Assembly: GCA_965178125.1 (NCBI GenBank)
Contig: OZ237756.1
Span: 806,001 to 870,000 of the forward strand
DNA length: 64,000 nt
DNA from: Bilabrum cf. latius
Lineage: Eukaryota; Bigyra: Bicosoecida; Bigyra; Bicosoecida
Direction of reading: 5' to 3'
The notes below the pieces were generated by a model. It ran no database searches, was not told the origin of the DNA, and saw only the letters and a program-made list of their open reading frames with translations. The translations under genes were made by a program, and so were the position numbers. Below are positions 63,801 to 64,000 of the stretch, piece after piece (positions within the stretch are counted from its first letter, which is position 1; each line of letters starts with the position of its first letter).

Positions 63801-64000
63801 GCTGCAGCTTTGGTCGGATCGGTGCCGCTGGCCCCAAGTGCGCCTGCAGCGTTACTATCATAATAGTTCTGTTGATGCTGTTGCACGGCTCGCAGCATAG
63901 AAGCAGGCAGGGGCACGTCCTGCACGGGTGATTTCGTCAGAGGCCACCGAGCATTGCACAACACTCGGCAGCTGAACTCAATGCCGCCATAAGGTCCAGC
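60887..64000 (-). CDS. Cullin C-terminal region with ~750-residue Ala-rich repeat insertion (partial)
   Basis: Frame open from the right edge to TGA 60887-60889; the N-terminus lies outside. At the right, VLCNARWP...VPLPASMLRA...QQNYY matches the cullin 'VLT...WP...LP......F..FY' segment. At the left, RKLVYSVEHGSAELAF, the IDAAIVRVMKARKSL neddylation site (Lys after VM), and the ending EEYLDRSESGQLEYLA match cullin WHB domains. Between NYY and RKL, where other cullins have only 'xxHxG', lie about 46 copies of a 15-residue unit (AAAGAAGASGTDPTT-like). Cullins scaffold RING ubiquitin ligases. No TAG occurs in this part. Confidence 0.85.
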   Translation of the reverse strand, partial: AGPYGGIEFSCRVLCNARWPLTKSPVQDVPLPASMLRAVQQHQQNYYDSNAAGALGASGTDPTKAAAGAAGASGTDPAAAAAGAAGAIGTDPAVGAAGAAGACGTDPAAAAAGAAGAIDTDPAAGAAVAAGASGTDPAAAAAGAAGASGTDPTTAAAGAAGASGTDPAAGAAGAAGASGTDPTTAAAVAAGAIDTDSTTAAERAAGASGTDPAAAAAVAAGAIDTDPAAAAAGAAGASGTDSTTAAAGAAGASGTDPAAAAAVAAGAIDTDPAPAAAGAAGASGTDPTTAAAGAAGAIDTDPTTAAAVAAGAIDTDPAAAAAVAAGASGTDPAAAAAGAAGASGTDPAPAAAGAAGASGTDPTAAAAEAAGAIDTDPAAAAAVAAGASGTDPAAAAAGAAGASGTDPTTAAAGAAGAIDTNSTTAAAGAAGASGTDSTTAAVGAAGAIDTDPTTAAAVAAGASGTDSTTAAAGAAGASGTDPAAAAAGAAGAIDTDPAAAAAVAAGAIDTDPAAAAAGAAGASGTDSTTAAAGAAGASGTDPAAAAAGAAGAIDTNSTTAAAGAAGASGTDPTTAAAGAAGASGTDPAAAAAVAAGAIDTDPAAAAAVAAGASGTDPAAAAAGAAGASGTDPTTAAAGAAGASGTDPTTAAAGAAGASGTDPTTAAAGAAGASGTDPAAAAAVAAGAIDTDPAAAAAVAAGASGTDPAAAAAGAAGANGTDSTTAAAGAAGASGTDPTTAAVGAAGASSTDPAATATGVNDDAAWTASSAAGIAAGVSTAAYGGASAGSIGAGPLGPRRSDALPGSDSRKLVYSVEHGSAELAFVPRIGAKQYTVVMSPVQAVVVLKVEELESKGEPATIGTLLRELHLPPGDADSVPVLKRVLDPLLITTRGKKRVPFLLKMKLVTDTGEAGQQLKKERKVHGGLHLNDAVGVHGGFTSKRNRILVPIKSLQLPRRKTAGAGSDSSSVDRAHAIDAAIVRVMKARKSLKAKELIEEVVRQIRLFQPDVRQVQARIGHLVDEEYLDRSESGQLEYLA
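61740..63835 (-). repeat. 45-bp tandem coding repeat array (~46 copies)
   Basis: Units of exactly 45 bp, each beginning around GCTAGCACCGGCTGCTCCTG on the + strand. Two main unit types (ASGTDP and AIDTDP) alternate irregularly, which implies recent amplification and conversion. All keep the cullin frame. Confidence 0.9.

Noticed and set aside
61683-63863. 726-residue + strand open frame antisense to the cullin repeat
   Set aside because: It exists because the 45 bp unit has no stop in that frame; the minus strand has cullin domains on both sides.
1-64000. tRNA genes, especially a suppressor tRNA for TAG
   Set aside because: I found no cloverleaf with A and B boxes by eye; a tRNAscan run would be decisive.

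Overview
The window is nuclear DNA from an unidentified single-celled eukaryote. It splits into an AT-rich viral block (about 1-22,240) and GC-rich host DNA (about 22,240-64,000). Across both blocks TAG is read as an amino acid, almost certainly glutamine. Long same-frame reading frames are broken only by TAG, and every gene whose end I can see stops at TAA or TGA. TAG falls where conserved Gln is expected in the SF2 helicase motif VI and near the protease Cys, and at hydrophilic positions in ARM repeats and coiled coils. All coding regions below are therefore read with TAG as sense, which turns dozens of fragments into complete genes.

Positions 1-~22,240 hold the right part of an integrated virophage or Polinton-like virus; its left end lies outside the window. 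The morphogenesis module runs ATPase (3972-5040, with a +1 frame change), adenain-like protease (5049-5624), minor capsid/penton protein (5961-6914) and double-jelly-roll-type major capsid protein (6986-8875), the usual virophage order. Replication genes are a compact family B DNA polymerase (11462-12961) and a primase-polymerase/SF2 helicase (14840-17617, minus). Around them lie a nucleotidyltransferase, zinc-finger proteins, a giant-virus-type DUF5754-like protein, a fibre-like protein and proteins with predicted protease-processing sites. A conserved motif 28-29 bp before the start codon marks the polymerase, the primase-helicase and four other genes. Capsid genes instead have a TATATA box next to the ATG. 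Four copies of a ~200 bp intergenic repeat and a 6 x 20 bp tandem array are further viral elements. A less AT-rich right arm (18.9-21.7 kb) carries three unfamiliar minus-strand genes. The viral block ends inside an armadillo-repeat gene.

The host part holds: the interrupted ARM gene (22244-23302); an integrin-like FG-GAP membrane protein (24707-27193, minus); a decayed DIRS/YR-type or related retroelement (28.1-33.1 kb, minus); a pseudokinase-ARM fusion paralogous to the first ARM gene (33637-36801); a 1.6 kb hAT-like element with an 8 bp target duplication and a broken OTU-protease gene (36950-38580); a large LRR protein (41464-45798); a small conserved two-exon gene; a 1,240-residue disordered protein (48765-52487); a ~1,680-residue coiled-coil protein with one intron (52887-58198); an organelle-targeted OFA-type MFS transporter (58419-60647); and a cullin C-terminus (60887-64000, minus) split by ~46 copies of a 15-residue Ala-rich repeat. 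The downstream flanks of the two ARM genes are a segmental duplication. Several 9-11 bp words recur across unrelated host genes in different reading frames.
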